This document shows, one piece after another, positions 1-8,763 of a stretch of 64,000 nt of DNA. The number at the start of each line of letters is the position of its first letter. Position 1 is the first letter of the stretch. A model generated the notes under the pieces. It did no database searches. It was given only the letters and a program-made list of their open reading frames with translations, and was not told where the DNA came from. The position numbers and the translations under genes are program-made. Source of the stretch: CAVWQV01 sp963757115 (GTDB lineage Bacteria > Pseudomonadota > Alphaproteobacteria > Acetobacterales > Acetobacteraceae); assembly GCA_963757115.1 (NCBI GenBank), contig CAVWQV010000006.1:434001-498000 (forward strand), given 5' to 3'.

Positions 1-475
1 CGGCAGCCAGGACGTGCCCCCTCCAGTCATCGCCCGCGCGCTCGAAAACCATTCCCCCGATCGCGTCCTGCGAGAGCAAGACGTAACGCTGAATGGAGGG
101 GGTCGCGGCGTACTCCTGGTTCTTGGTCACGAGATCGGTGCTGCTGGTGCTCTCGCTCAGCACCTCAAAGATTACCACTGGATCGCGCACCACCGTGCTG
201 CGTGGCGGCACGGCCGTGCAGACAACGAAGCCATCCGGGTAGCGAATACTATTCGCAACTTCCACCTTGAGATCGCTGCCGTAGAAACGGCATGGCGTGC
301 CTCGGAGGCGGCCACCCAACGTGATCGCCAAATTGCGCTGGATACTTGCGTGCGCCGCCGTCCCGCCGGCCATCGCCACGGGCCGAAACCCGTCGAACTC
401 GTGCTTGATCTCCTGCCGGTCCTCCCAGGCGAGGAACTCGGCCACCGTCATCCGGCTGCGGAGCGCGAAATTCAT
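1..475 (-). CDS. Uma2 family endonuclease (partial, 3' end outside window)
   Basis: The reading frame runs leftward from an ATG at 475 and is still open at base 1, giving 158 visible residues. It starts MNFALRSRMTVAEFLAWED and contains EIKHEFDGF, AGGTAAHASIQ and YPDGFVVC. This order (start of the fold, a conserved Glu/His, then a PD...V strand) is that of the Uma2/DUF820 proteins, which have a PD-(D/E)XK nuclease-like fold and are abundant in cyanobacteria and many proteobacteria. The cellular role of the family is poorly known. The start lies 24 bases downstream of the GMC oxidoreductase stop, on the same strand. The C-terminal end cannot be judged. Confidence 0.8.
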   Translation of the reverse strand, partial: MNFALRSRMTVAEFLAWEDRQEIKHEFDGFRPVAMAGGTAAHASIQRNLAITLGGRLRGTPCRFYGSDLKVEVANSIRYPDGFVVCTAVPPRSTVVRDPVVIFEVLSESTSSTDLVTKNQEYAATPSIQRYVLLSQDAIGGMVFERAGDDWRGHVLAA

Positions 476-499
476 GGAGGCAAGTCTACCACACTGCCA

Positions 500-2119
500 T
501 CATGCCGCCCGCGCCATCTCGCCGCGGAGACCGGCCTTCATCAAGTCCGCGCCCTTCTCCGCAATCATGATCGTCGCGGCATTGGTGTTGCCGGAAACCA
601 TCGTCGGCATCACTGATGCGTCCGCGACCCGGAGGCCCTCGATCCCGCGCACCCGTAGCTGGTCGTCCACGACTGCCATCGGGTCGCTCCCCATTTTGCA
701 GGTGCCGACCACGTGATAGGTCGTCTGGCCGTTGCGCCGGGCGAAGTCGAGCCACTCCTCGTCGGTCTGCACCGCAGCACCGGGATTGATCTCGTAGGCC
801 CGGTACTTGTCCAGCAACGGGTTCTCGATGATGCGCCGCCCGATCTTCATCCCATCGACCAGCACGCGCTGATCGATGGGATCGGCCAGGTAATTTGGCC
901 GGATCGCGGGAGCGGCGAGCGGGTCCGGTGAACGGAGATGGATGGAACCCTTCGATTCCGGCCGGCACTGGTAGACGGTCAGCGTCATGCCCGGCTCGCG
1001 TTCGAGCAAGCGAGTGGCGGCGTTGCCGTAGCTGGCATGGGCGAAGTGAAACTGCGCGTCGGGTTCTTCGAGCTCAGGGCGGGTCTTGACGAAGCCGAAC
1101 ACGATCCCGGCGGTGTAGGTGAGGATCCCGCGGCCGCTCATGAAATACCTGGCGATCTCGCGGGCGAAATTGAGGCCTCGGGTTTGCTCGTTCAACGTGA
1201 TCGGCAGCTTCACCCGCCAGTTCATGCGGGGAGCGTAGTGATCGCGGTAGTTCTCGCCGACGCCGGGCAGTTGGTGCACTGGCTCGATGCCGAAGGAGTG
1301 CAGCAGGTCGGGCTGACCGATGCCGGAAACCTCCAGGATATGCGGCGATTGCACGGCACCCGCCGCTAGCACCACCTCGCCATGGCAGCGTGCTTCGCGC
1401 GCCGCCCCGTTCTGGACAAAGCGGACGCCCACGCAGCGCTTGCCCTCCAGGATGAGGCCGGTGCACTGGGCGTTGGTCTCGACGTGCAAGTTGGGGCGCG
1501 AGCGCGCGGGATCGAGGAAGGCCCGCGCGGTCGACCAGCGTCGACCGTGCTTTTGCGTCACCTGAAAGTAGCCGAAGCCTTCCTGGTGGCCGTTGTTGTA
1601 GTCGGGATTGCGCGGCCAACCTTCGGCTCCCGCGGCGGCGATGAATGCGTCGCACAGCTCGTGGTTCTCGCGCATCTCGGCGACGTTCAGCGGGCCGCCA
1701 TAGCCTCGAGCGGGATCGCCGTTGTTGCGCTCGTAGTGCTCCGACTTCTTGAAATACGGCAGCACCGCGTCGTAGGACCAGCCGCGGTTCCCGAACTGGG
1801 ACCACGTGTTGTAGTCGAGCGGGTTGCCCCGCACGTAGAGCATCCCGTTGATGGAGCTCGAGCCGCCGAGCGTCTTGCCGCGCGGGATCGGGATGGATCG
1901 GCCGTGACAGTTCGGCTCGGGCTCCGTCGCGAACATCCAGTTTAGTTTGGGATTGACCATCAGCTTGGCGAAGCCGACCGGAATCGGGATCCAGAAATTG
2001 TCGTCCTTGCCGCCGGCCTCGAGTAGCAGCACCTGCTTGGTCGGGTCCTCGCTCAGGCGGTTGGCGAGCACGCATCCGGCCGAACCGGCCCCCACGACAA
2101 TCCAATCGTAATCAGCCAT
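500..2119 (-). CDS. GMC family FAD-dependent oxidoreductase (choline/alcohol dehydrogenase type)
   Basis: A flavoenzyme of 539 residues expected to oxidise an alcohol substrate with FAD. The N-terminus carries the dinucleotide-binding motif VVGAGSAGCVLANRL. GGSSSINGMLYVRG about 80 residues in matches the first GMC signature. The C-terminus has the catalytic histidine segment YHVVGTCKMG and the GNTNAATIMIAEKG end typical of the family. The ATG at 2119 is chosen because GGGAGGA sits about 10 bases upstream; a GTG at 2140 would add seven residues not seen in relatives. The length is normal. The next upstream gene on this strand is an Fe-type alcohol dehydrogenase, so the two may serve one alcohol-degrading pathway (inferred). 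The substrate cannot be read from the sequence. Confidence 0.92.
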   Translation of the reverse strand: MADYDWIVVGAGSAGCVLANRLSEDPTKQVLLLEAGGKDDNFWIPIPVGFAKLMVNPKLNWMFATEPEPNCHGRSIPIPRGKTLGGSSSINGMLYVRGNPLDYNTWSQFGNRGWSYDAVLPYFKKSEHYERNNGDPARGYGGPLNVAEMRENHELCDAFIAAAGAEGWPRNPDYNNGHQEGFGYFQVTQKHGRRWSTARAFLDPARSRPNLHVETNAQCTGLILEGKRCVGVRFVQNGAAREARCHGEVVLAAGAVQSPHILEVSGIGQPDLLHSFGIEPVHQLPGVGENYRDHYAPRMNWRVKLPITLNEQTRGLNFAREIARYFMSGRGILTYTAGIVFGFVKTRPELEEPDAQFHFAHASYGNAATRLLEREPGMTLTVYQCRPESKGSIHLRSPDPLAAPAIRPNYLADPIDQRVLVDGMKIGRRIIENPLLDKYRAYEINPGAAVQTDEEWLDFARRNGQTTYHVVGTCKMGSDPMAVVDDQLRVRGIEGLRVADASVMPTMVSGNTNAATIMIAEKGADLMKAGLRGEMARAA

Positions 2120-2207
2120 TGGCGGTGGATCCTCCCTCACGGGAACGCTACCGCCAAGCGCGCCGGGCCGGAAGCCTTCTAGGCCTGACGGCTACCAGCC
2201 CTGGGGC

Positions 2208-3395
2208 CTACCAGGCCTGTTCGAGCAGCTGGCGCACGGTATCCGGCCCGTCGACCTTGCGCGGGTTGGTCGAGAGCCAGGGATCATTCATCGATTCCCG
2301 GGCGAGAACGTCGAACTGCTCCTGCCGCACTCCGACATCGCGGAGCCGCCCAGGAAGCCCCAACCCGGCAATCAGCGCACGCACCACTTCCGACGCAGGT
2401 TGCCCCGCGCGCCCGAGCGCCTCGCTGATCTGCTTCTGCCGATCGCCGGCGGCCGGTTCGTTGAACTGCAGTACGTGCGGCATCATCACGCAGGACGTGT
2501 AACCGTGCGGCACCCCGGCCGTCCCGCCGAGTACGTGTCCGATGCCGTGGCTCGCACCCATGGGCACGCCGGCACCCACGCCGACCATGGACAGCCAGGC
2601 GCCGGTCTGGCAGTCGAGCCGTGCGTCGAGGTCGCTCGGGTCCGCCTTGACCCGCGGCAGACCCCGGCCGAGCAGGCGAAGCGCGTGAAGGCAGGCCGCG
2701 TCCGAGAACGGGCCACCCACCGTGGAGCAGAAGCCCTCGACGGCGTGATCGACCGCGCGGATGCCGGTCGAAAGAAACAGCCACTCGGGCGTGTGCACCG
2801 TCACCGCGGGGTCGAGCACCACTGAGCGCGGAATCAGGTCGGGGTGATAGTAGCCCTGCTTGACCTGCCTCCTGGTGTCGGTGCAGCCGGCGATCGAGGA
2901 AAACTCCCCGGCCGAGAGCGTGGTCGGTACCGAAACGCCCCGGACTGTCGACGCCTTGAGCGGCTCGGGGTCGCCGCTTCCCTCCTTGCGGGAGCGGCCG
3001 GCGAAGGCGTCGAGCTGGTCGGGGCGGGTCACGTCGTTGGCGAGACAGAGCCCCACCATCTTGGCTCCGTCCGTCACGCTGCCGCCGCCCACGGTGACGA
3101 TCAGGTCCGCCTTGGCGGACCGGGCCGCGTTGGCGGCGTCGACCACGTCCTCGCGTGGCGTATGGGCACCCATGCGGGTCCAGGTAGCGGCGATGCGGTT
3201 GCCGAGGGCGTCGCGCAGTTGGGTCAGCACGTCCGTCTCGCGCGACAGCGTGCCGCCGACCATCAGGAACACGGCACGGGCCCCGAGGCGCTCCGCCTCG
3301 GCCGCGACCGCCGGCGCGAACGGTTTGCCGTAGTCGACCTGTTCCATCCTGGGAAAGCGATGCGTGCCGTTCAGCATCGGTGCTTCTCCGTCCAT
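2208..3395 (-). CDS. Iron-containing alcohol dehydrogenase (maleylacetate-reductase-like)
   Basis: A 395-residue NAD(P)-dependent group III dehydrogenase. The dehydroquinate-synthase-like N-terminal domain has VTVGGGSVTDGAK for nucleotide binding and VPTTLSAGEFSSIAG. The metal-binding helical domain shows AVDHAVEGF, ASHGIGHVLGG and VPHGYTSC, which supply the expected Asp and His ligands. Maleylacetate reductases and related Fe-ADHs share this pattern. ATG 3395 has GGAG about 7 bases upstream; ATG 3377 also has a well-placed GGAG and is an alternative start. The gene is divergent from a class II aldolase, with only 57 bases between the starts, so the promoters must overlap. Substrate unknown. 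Confidence 0.88.
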   Translation of the reverse strand: MDGEAPMLNGTHRFPRMEQVDYGKPFAPAVAAEAERLGARAVFLMVGGTLSRETDVLTQLRDALGNRIAATWTRMGAHTPREDVVDAANAARSAKADLIVTVGGGSVTDGAKMVGLCLANDVTRPDQLDAFAGRSRKEGSGDPEPLKASTVRGVSVPTTLSAGEFSSIAGCTDTRRQVKQGYYHPDLIPRSVVLDPAVTVHTPEWLFLSTGIRAVDHAVEGFCSTVGGPFSDAACLHALRLLGRGLPRVKADPSDLDARLDCQTGAWLSMVGVGAGVPMGASHGIGHVLGGTAGVPHGYTSCVMMPHVLQFNEPAAGDRQKQISEALGRAGQPASEVVRALIAGLGLPGRLRDVGVRQEQFDVLARESMNDPWLSTNPRKVDGPDTVRQLLEQAW

Positions 3396-3452
3396 GGCGC
3401 GTCTCCGGAGGCGAGCGTAGCGTGCGCAGGGGAAACAGCAACGGAGGCGAGG

Positions 3453-4235
3453 GTGGACACCGGGATCGGCGGGTCGCTCGGGTCGCTGCGGGGTGCGGTG
3501 AGCGAGGCGGAGTGGCAGGCGCGGGTGGATCTCGCCGCGTGCTACCGGCTCTGCGACCACTACGGCATGTCGGACATGATCTATACCCACATCAGCGCGC
3601 GCGTGCCGGACGCGCCCGGGCATTTCCTCATCAACGCGCACGGGATGTTCTTCGACGAGATCACGGCCTCCTCCCTGCTGAAGGTCGATCTGGACGGGCA
3701 AGTGGTGCATCAACCCCAGCTTCCCTACTCGCTGCACCCGGCCGGGTTCGTGATCCACAGCGCGATCTATCGCGCGCGGCCGGACGCGATGGCGGCGATG
3801 CACACGCACACGATCGCCGGGATGGCGCTCTCGGCGCTGCGCTGCGGGCTGCTGCCGCTGACCCAGACCGCGATGCGGTTCTTCGGGCACGTCGCGTATC
3901 ACGACTTCAACGGCCCCGAGCGCGACCCCGCCGAGCGCGAAAACTTGGCGGCGCATCTCGGAGACCGGAACGTGATGGTGCTGCGCAACCACGGCCTGCT
4001 CACGACCGGGCCGAGTGTCGCGGAAGCCTTCAACTACATGTACGGGATGGAGCGCGCGTGTCAGGCGCAACTCGCGGCCATGGCGTGCAATGCGGCGCTG
4101 AACGAGTTGTCGCAGCCGGTGATCGACAAGGCGACGGCGATGTACGCGGCTGGTGCGACCCGCCGCTACGGGTTGATCGAGTGGGAGGGCCTGTTGCGCT
4201 CGCTCGACCGGCGGGATGCTTCGTATCGAGACTGA
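3453..4235 (+). CDS. Class II aldolase/adducin family protein
   Basis: A 260-residue protein of the fuculose-aldolase/adducin fold, normally a zinc enzyme that cleaves or decarboxylates small hydroxy acids and sugar phosphates. It shows MSDMIYTHISARVP, INAHGMFFDEI, the zinc-binding MHTHTIAGMAL, and LRNHGLLTTGPSVAEAF with a further conserved His. GTG at 3453 is preferred because GGAGG lies five bases upstream; the open frame extends far upstream but would then run through the divergent dehydrogenase. Close relatives are annotated as class II aldolase or as decarboxylase-like; the sequence does not say which. It is divergent from the Fe-ADH gene. Confidence 0.9.
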   Translation: MDTGIGGSLGSLRGAVSEAEWQARVDLAACYRLCDHYGMSDMIYTHISARVPDAPGHFLINAHGMFFDEITASSLLKVDLDGQVVHQPQLPYSLHPAGFVIHSAIYRARPDAMAAMHTHTIAGMALSALRCGLLPLTQTAMRFFGHVAYHDFNGPERDPAERENLAAHLGDRNVMVLRNHGLLTTGPSVAEAFNYMYGMERACQAQLAAMACNAALNELSQPVIDKATAMYAAGATRRYGLIEWEGLLRSLDRRDASYRD

Positions 4236-4260
4236 TCGCTCCGCTCTTGCGAGAGAGGGC

Positions 4261-4283
4261 GGAGGGAGGAATAAAATCCCTCC
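4261..4283 (+). promoter_or_regulatory. Hairpin containing the Shine-Dalgarno of ydcF-like gene
   Basis: GGAGGGA at 4261-4267 pairs perfectly with TCCCTCC at 4277-4283 across a nine-base A-rich loop. The helix ends three bases before the ATG at 4287, and the left arm holds the only Shine-Dalgarno-like sequence. It could hide the ribosome site, or act as a weak terminator for the aldolase gene that ends at 4235. The pairing is seen directly; any function is inferred. Confidence 0.4.
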
Positions 4284-4286
4284 CTC

Positions 4287-5057
4287 ATGATGTTCGTGAT
4301 CTCCAAGCTCGCCGGCCTCGTGCTGCAGCCGAGCACGCTGTTGCTGCTCTGTTGCTTGGGCGGCCTCATTTTGCGGCGTCGATGGCTTGTTTGGACGGGC
4401 GTCATCGGCTTCGTGCTCGTATTGCTGCTGCCCGTTAACCAGCTCGCGTTACTGCCGCTCGAGGATCGCTTTCCGCGTCCAGCTGAACCGCCTGCGCACG
4501 TTACGGGGATCGTCGTGCTGGGCGGCGCGCTCGAACCTGAAGTGAGCAGCGCGCGGGGGATCCCGTCACTGAACGCGGCGGCCGAGCGAATGACGGAGGC
4601 GGTGGCACTGTCCCGGGAGTATCCGGACGCCAAGGTGGTTTACACCGGCGCCTTCGGCTCCTTGGTGCACAGCCGCGTCCCCGAGTTCGAGACGGCTGCG
4701 ACGCTGCTGGTGGAACTCGGCGTCCCGCCGAACCGGATCGTGCTTGAAAAACACTCGCGCACCACGTGGGAAAACGCAGTAAACAGCAAGGCGCTCGTGC
4801 AGCCGAAGCCGGGCGAGACGTGGCTGCTCGTCACCTCGGCCGAACACATGCCGCGTGCGGTCGGTGCTTTCCGAGCCGTGGGCTGGCCCGTGATCGCTTG
4901 GCCGGTCGGCTATAAATCCGGCTACGACCCGCGGCTTTGGGTGCCGTCATCGCTCGGCCAACACCTTTCTGCGATCGATGGCGCGGCGCACGAATGGATC
5001 GGGCTTTTCGTCTATTGGTGGCTCGACCACAGCAGCGCGTTGTTCCCCGCCCCCTAG
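4287..5057 (+). CDS. YdcF family (DUF218) membrane-anchored protein
   Basis: 256 residues. Two hydrophobic segments occupy roughly residues 5-27 and 33-53, followed by a DUF218 domain: TGIVVLGGAL, SLNAAAERMTEAVAL, DAKVVYTGAFG, HSRTTWENAVNSKAL and TSAEHMPRAVGAF. This is the arrangement of ElyC/YdcF proteins, implicated in envelope carbon-lipid or peptidoglycan metabolism in enterics, although the biochemical activity of most members is unknown. A C-terminal hydrophobic stretch (HEWIGLFVYWWLD) is also usual. Its start is preceded by a short hairpin covering the likely ribosome-binding site. Confidence 0.9.
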   Translation: MMFVISKLAGLVLQPSTLLLLCCLGGLILRRRWLVWTGVIGFVLVLLLPVNQLALLPLEDRFPRPAEPPAHVTGIVVLGGALEPEVSSARGIPSLNAAAERMTEAVALSREYPDAKVVYTGAFGSLVHSRVPEFETAATLLVELGVPPNRIVLEKHSRTTWENAVNSKALVQPKPGETWLLVTSAEHMPRAVGAFRAVGWPVIAWPVGYKSGYDPRLWVPSSLGQHLSAIDGAAHEWIGLFVYWWLDHSSALFPAP

Positions 5058-5117
5058 CGTGGACGGCTGGCGAACCCGGGCCTACGCTTATCGGAATAAC
5101 GCTCGGCGGGAGGAATC

Positions 5118-7238
5118 ATGACCGATAAAGCGCTCGTCCGCTTCGAGACGGACGGCGACATCGGGGTCATCGTCATCGACAACCCGCCGGTGAACGCGCT
5201 CAGCCCCGGCGTGCCCGAAGGCATCATCGACGCCGTGCGCAAGGCCAACGCCGACCCGGCGATCAACGCGATCGTGCTGATCGGCGCGGGGCGCGCGTTC
5301 ATCGCGGGCGCCGACATCCGGCAGTTCGGCAAGGGGCGGGTGCGGCCGCCGGTCGGCGAGCGGAGCCACGACGTTCTCGACCGGAGCGACAAGCCCGTGG
5401 TCGCCGCCATCCACGGTTTCGCACTCGGCGGGGGGCTCGAGAACGCGCTCGCCTGCAACTATCGGATTGCCAAGCGAAGCGCCAAGGTTGGCTTGCCAGA
5501 AGTGCTGATCGGCATCCTGCCGGGCGGGGGCGGCACGCAGCGATTGCCGCGGCTGATCGGGCCGAAAGCGGCACTCGAGATGATCGTGTCCGGGCGGCAT
5601 GTCGGGGCGGAAGAGGCGCTCGCGCTCGGCATCATCGACGCGATTGTCGAGGACGCGACGGATCTCCGCGTGGCGGCCGTAGCAGCGGCGCGCCGGATCG
5701 CCGACGACCGGCCGCTGCCGCGAGTGAGCGAGCAGACCGACAAGCTCGCCGACGCGGAACCCGGCCTGTTCGACGCCATGCGGAAGAGCATCGCCAGGCG
5801 AGCGCGCAACCAGAAGGCCCCCTACAGCTGCATCGCGGCGGTGGAGGCAGCTTGCACCCTGCCGTTCGAGCAGGGCCTGCGGCGTGAGCAGGAGCTGTTC
5901 GCGGAACTGGAAAACGCCGACGAGGCGCGCGCCCTGCGCTACGCCTTCTTCGCGGAGCGGGAAGTGGCGAAGCTGCCCGACATCCCGGCCGACACGCCGA
6001 TCAGGGAGATCAAGACCGCGGCCGTGGTCGGCGCGGGCACCATGGGCGGCGGCATCGCCATGAGCTTCGCCGACCATGGGGTGCCGGTGCGCGTGCTGGA
6101 GGTTTCCCGCGAAGCGCTCGACCGGGGCATGGCGCGCATCCGCAGCAACTACGAGACCAGCGTCAAACGCGGCAGCTTGGCGGCTGACGAGATGGAGCGG
6201 CGCCTCGCGCGCATCCAGCCGGTAACGAGCTATGATGAGATCGGCGACGCCGACGTCGCGATCGAGGTCGTGTTCGAGGAGATCCCGATCAAGCAGGAGG
6301 TGTTCCGCAAGCTGGACGCCGCCATGAAGCCGGGCGCCCTGCTGCTGACCAATACCTCCGCGATCGACATCGACCGCATGGCGGAAGCGACGAAGCGCCC
6401 GCAGGATGTGGCGGGCTCGCACTTCTTCAGCCCGGCCAACGTGATGAAGCTCCTGGAGGTGGTGAAGGGCAGCGAAAGCGCGCCCGACGTGCTGGCCACC
6501 ACGATGGCGCTCGGCCGACGCATCGGCAAGATCAGCGCCATGGCGGGCAACTGCGACGGCTTCGTCGCCAACCGCTCGCGGGCGCCGTTCAATACGGAAA
6601 TGTCCATCCTGCTGGAGGAGGGCTGCCTCCCCGAGCAGGTGGACAAGGTGATGGTCGATTTCGGCTATCCGATGGGCCCGTTTGCCGTCGGCGACCTTTC
6701 GGGGCTCGACATCGGCTATGCCGGGCGGCAGCGCCGCGCCGCGGAGAACCCACATTATCGCAAGCTGCCGATCTCCGATCGCATCGTCGAGATGGGCCGG
6801 CACGGGCAGAAGACGGGGGCAGGGTGGTATCGTTACGAAAAGGGCGACCGCACGCCGCACCCCGATCCGGAGGTCGCCCGCGTCATCCGGGAGGTCGCCG
6901 CTGAACTCGGCATCAAGCAGCGGGCTTTCTCCGATGAGGAAATCCTGCGCCGGCTGCTGTTCTCGTCGGTCAACGAGGCGTGCAAGATCCTGGAGGAGGG
7001 CATCGCGTACCGAGCCAGCGACATCGACGTGATGTGGCTGCACGGCTTCGGCTTCCCGCGCTATCGCGGCGGGCTGATGTTCTGGGCCGACGGCATCGGC
7101 GTTCGCGTGATCTATGACCAGATCCGCAATTGGCATCAGCAACACGGCGAGCGCTGGGCGCCGTCCGCGCTGCTGCGCGAGCTGGCCGAAAGCGGTACAC
7201 CACTCCGCGAAGCAAGGGGAAAGGCGATGCGGCCATGA
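5118..7238 (+). CDS. Bifunctional enoyl-CoA hydratase / 3-hydroxyacyl-CoA dehydrogenase (FadJ-like)
   Basis: 706 residues, the normal length for FadJ/FadB alpha subunits; it should catalyse the hydration and NAD-dependent oxidation steps of beta-oxidation. Residues 1-190 form the crotonase domain (GRAFIAGADI and ALGGGLENALAC oxyanion-hole segments, LPGGGGTQRLPRLIG with the catalytic Glu region). From about residue 300 comes the Rossmann domain (VGAGTMGGGIAM), then SHFFSPANVMKLLEVV with the catalytic His and GNCDGFVANR. The C-terminal dehydrogenase half is complete. GGGAGG precedes the ATG. It overlaps the next gene by four bases (ATGA), so the two are translationally coupled. No separate thiolase is seen in the window. 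Confidence 0.95.
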   Translation: MTDKALVRFETDGDIGVIVIDNPPVNALSPGVPEGIIDAVRKANADPAINAIVLIGAGRAFIAGADIRQFGKGRVRPPVGERSHDVLDRSDKPVVAAIHGFALGGGLENALACNYRIAKRSAKVGLPEVLIGILPGGGGTQRLPRLIGPKAALEMIVSGRHVGAEEALALGIIDAIVEDATDLRVAAVAAARRIADDRPLPRVSEQTDKLADAEPGLFDAMRKSIARRARNQKAPYSCIAAVEAACTLPFEQGLRREQELFAELENADEARALRYAFFAEREVAKLPDIPADTPIREIKTAAVVGAGTMGGGIAMSFADHGVPVRVLEVSREALDRGMARIRSNYETSVKRGSLAADEMERRLARIQPVTSYDEIGDADVAIEVVFEEIPIKQEVFRKLDAAMKPGALLLTNTSAIDIDRMAEATKRPQDVAGSHFFSPANVMKLLEVVKGSESAPDVLATTMALGRRIGKISAMAGNCDGFVANRSRAPFNTEMSILLEEGCLPEQVDKVMVDFGYPMGPFAVGDLSGLDIGYAGRQRRAAENPHYRKLPISDRIVEMGRHGQKTGAGWYRYEKGDRTPHPDPEVARVIREVAAELGIKQRAFSDEEILRRLLFSSVNEACKILEEGIAYRASDIDVMWLHGFGFPRYRGGLMFWADGIGVRVIYDQIRNWHQQHGERWAPSALLRELAESGTPLREARGKAMRP

Positions 7239-8341
7239 AGATTGACGACGTCTCTCTCACCGTTTTCTCTTGGGACGACATACCGCCGACCCGCTACCAC
7301 GCCCGGGACACGTTCCGTGGGGGCAGCAATCTCGGGCTGCTCCGCATCCACACCGACGAGGGGCTCGAGGGCCACGCGTTCGTCGGCTCGGCGAGCAACC
7401 CGTCGAGCATGGATGCGCAACAGGTGACGCGGTGGCTCAAGCCGATGCTCATGGGCCAGAACCCGCTCGAGCGGGAGCGCCTGCATCGGACGATGCTGCT
7501 CCTGTCGCGTTCGGTGTCTTACCGCAACATCGGGGCAGCGGACGTCGCACTCTGGGATCTCGCCGGGAAATATGCCGAACTTCCGTTGCACGCACTGATC
7601 GGCACTTACAAGACTTCCATTCCGGCCTACGCGAGCTCCCCCCTACTCCCGAGCGTGGAGGCGTATGTCGAGCAGGCGCAACGCTTCAAGGCGGAGGGTT
7701 GGCGAGCCTACAAGATCCATCCGCCGACCCAGCCCGAAACCGATATGAAGGTGTGCGAAGCGGTGCGGCGGGCGGTCGGTGACGACTACACGCTCATGCT
7801 GGACAGTAGCTGGAGCTACAAATACCCGGACGCGCTCCGCGTCGGCTTCGTCGCCGAGGAACTCGACTACCTCTGGTACGAGGACCCGCTCTCGGAGGAA
7901 GACATCTACGGCTACGTCAAGCTCCGGCAGAAACTCGACATCCCGATCATGGCGACGGAGTACCCGGCGGGCGGCTTCGATCGGTACGCAATCTGGATCA
8001 CCGAGCGCGCCACCGACCACCTACGCGGCGACATCCCGCTCAAGGGCGGCATCACCAACATGCTGAAGACCGCGCATCTCGCGGAAGCGTTCGGCATGAA
8101 CTACGAAATCCACCACAGCGGCAATTCGCTGAACAATTTGGCCAACCTTCACGTGGCCTGCGCACTGCGAAACTGCGACTACTTCGAAGTGCTCCTGCCG
8201 CACGAAGCACACAAATACGGGATGGCCGAGGAACTCGAGATCGATGCCAAGGGGCTGATGCATGCGCCCTCAAGACCTGGGCTTGGCGCCGAAATCGATT
8301 TCGAGTTGATCGAGCGAAAAACGGAAGCCGTGCTGCGTTGA
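7235..8341 (+). CDS. Mandelate racemase/muconate lactonizing enzyme family (enolase superfamily)
   Basis: 368 residues with a capping domain and a (beta/alpha)7-beta barrel. The barrel has the KxH acid/base motif in WRAYKIHPP, metal ligands in LMLDSSW (Asp), LWYEDPL (Glu) and MATEYPAGG (Glu), and a distal His in YEIHHSGNS. A KxH plus a later His is the mandelate-racemase-subgroup arrangement, used by racemases and acid-sugar dehydratases; the substrate cannot be assigned. The ATG at 7235 overlaps the FadJ stop by four bases, so it is cotranscribed with a beta-oxidation enzyme, an unusual pairing. Length normal. Confidence 0.9.
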   Translation: MKIDDVSLTVFSWDDIPPTRYHARDTFRGGSNLGLLRIHTDEGLEGHAFVGSASNPSSMDAQQVTRWLKPMLMGQNPLERERLHRTMLLLSRSVSYRNIGAADVALWDLAGKYAELPLHALIGTYKTSIPAYASSPLLPSVEAYVEQAQRFKAEGWRAYKIHPPTQPETDMKVCEAVRRAVGDDYTLMLDSSWSYKYPDALRVGFVAEELDYLWYEDPLSEEDIYGYVKLRQKLDIPIMATEYPAGGFDRYAIWITERATDHLRGDIPLKGGITNMLKTAHLAEAFGMNYEIHHSGNSLNNLANLHVACALRNCDYFEVLLPHEAHKYGMAEELEIDAKGLMHAPSRPGLGAEIDFELIERKTEAVLR

Positions 8342-8369
8342 AGTCAGCGCGAGGCTCACCGTAGCCCCT

Positions 8370-8759
8370 TTAGGCTGGCGGCGGCTCGATCACGCTCACA
8401 TGGGCCGCGACCACGCGCCAACCTTCCGAGAAGCGGACCCAGCTCTGCATCTGGCGGCCAACGCGGATGCCGTAGGAGGCGCGGTGAAACAAGGTCGACG
8501 CCGTGCCGAAATCCCGGCCATAGGTGGTGATCACCGTGCGCGACAGTGTCCGGGACAGGTCGACAGGTGAGCGCGCTGCCCGGAACGCGGCGATTTCGGC
8601 GGCGCCATACAGGTTTTCGCCGATGCCGTAACGGATCGTGGTCGGCAGCTTGGCGAACAGCTCCTGCAATGTCGCGACATCATTGCCGACCAGCGCTTCC
8701 TCGTATCGCGCGAATGCCGCGGTCAATTCGGCGAGCGGCTCGGGCAGGTTGATCTCCAC
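8370..8759 (-). CDS. AtzH/HpxZ-like protein (DUF3225, NTF2-like fold)
   Basis: 129 residues of the DUF3225 family: small cone-fold proteins that accompany AtzE-type or HpxY-type amidases. Visible features are YEEALVGNDV, IRYGIGENLYGAAEIAAFRAAR, and the paired strands ending in VVAAHVSVIEPP. In Pseudomonas sp. ADP the AtzH homologue is a small amidase in cyanuric acid degradation; in Klebsiella, HpxZ belongs to oxalurate breakdown. GTG 8759 has GGAG seven bases upstream and lies four bases after the amidase stop, so it is the last gene of a three-gene operon. Function by family and context only. Confidence 0.85.
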   Translation of the reverse strand: MEINLPEPLAELTAAFARYEEALVGNDVATLQELFAKLPTTIRYGIGENLYGAAEIAAFRAARSPVDLSRTLSRTVITTYGRDFGTASTLFHRASYGIRVGRQMQSWVRFSEGWRVVAAHVSVIEPPPA

Positions 8760-8763
8760 CGGT

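Noticed and set aside
5088..7145. 685-codon minus-strand frame opposite the FadJ-like gene
   Set aside because: The plus strand has an unambiguous enzyme with all motifs; the antisense protein is Arg/His-rich without known motifs.
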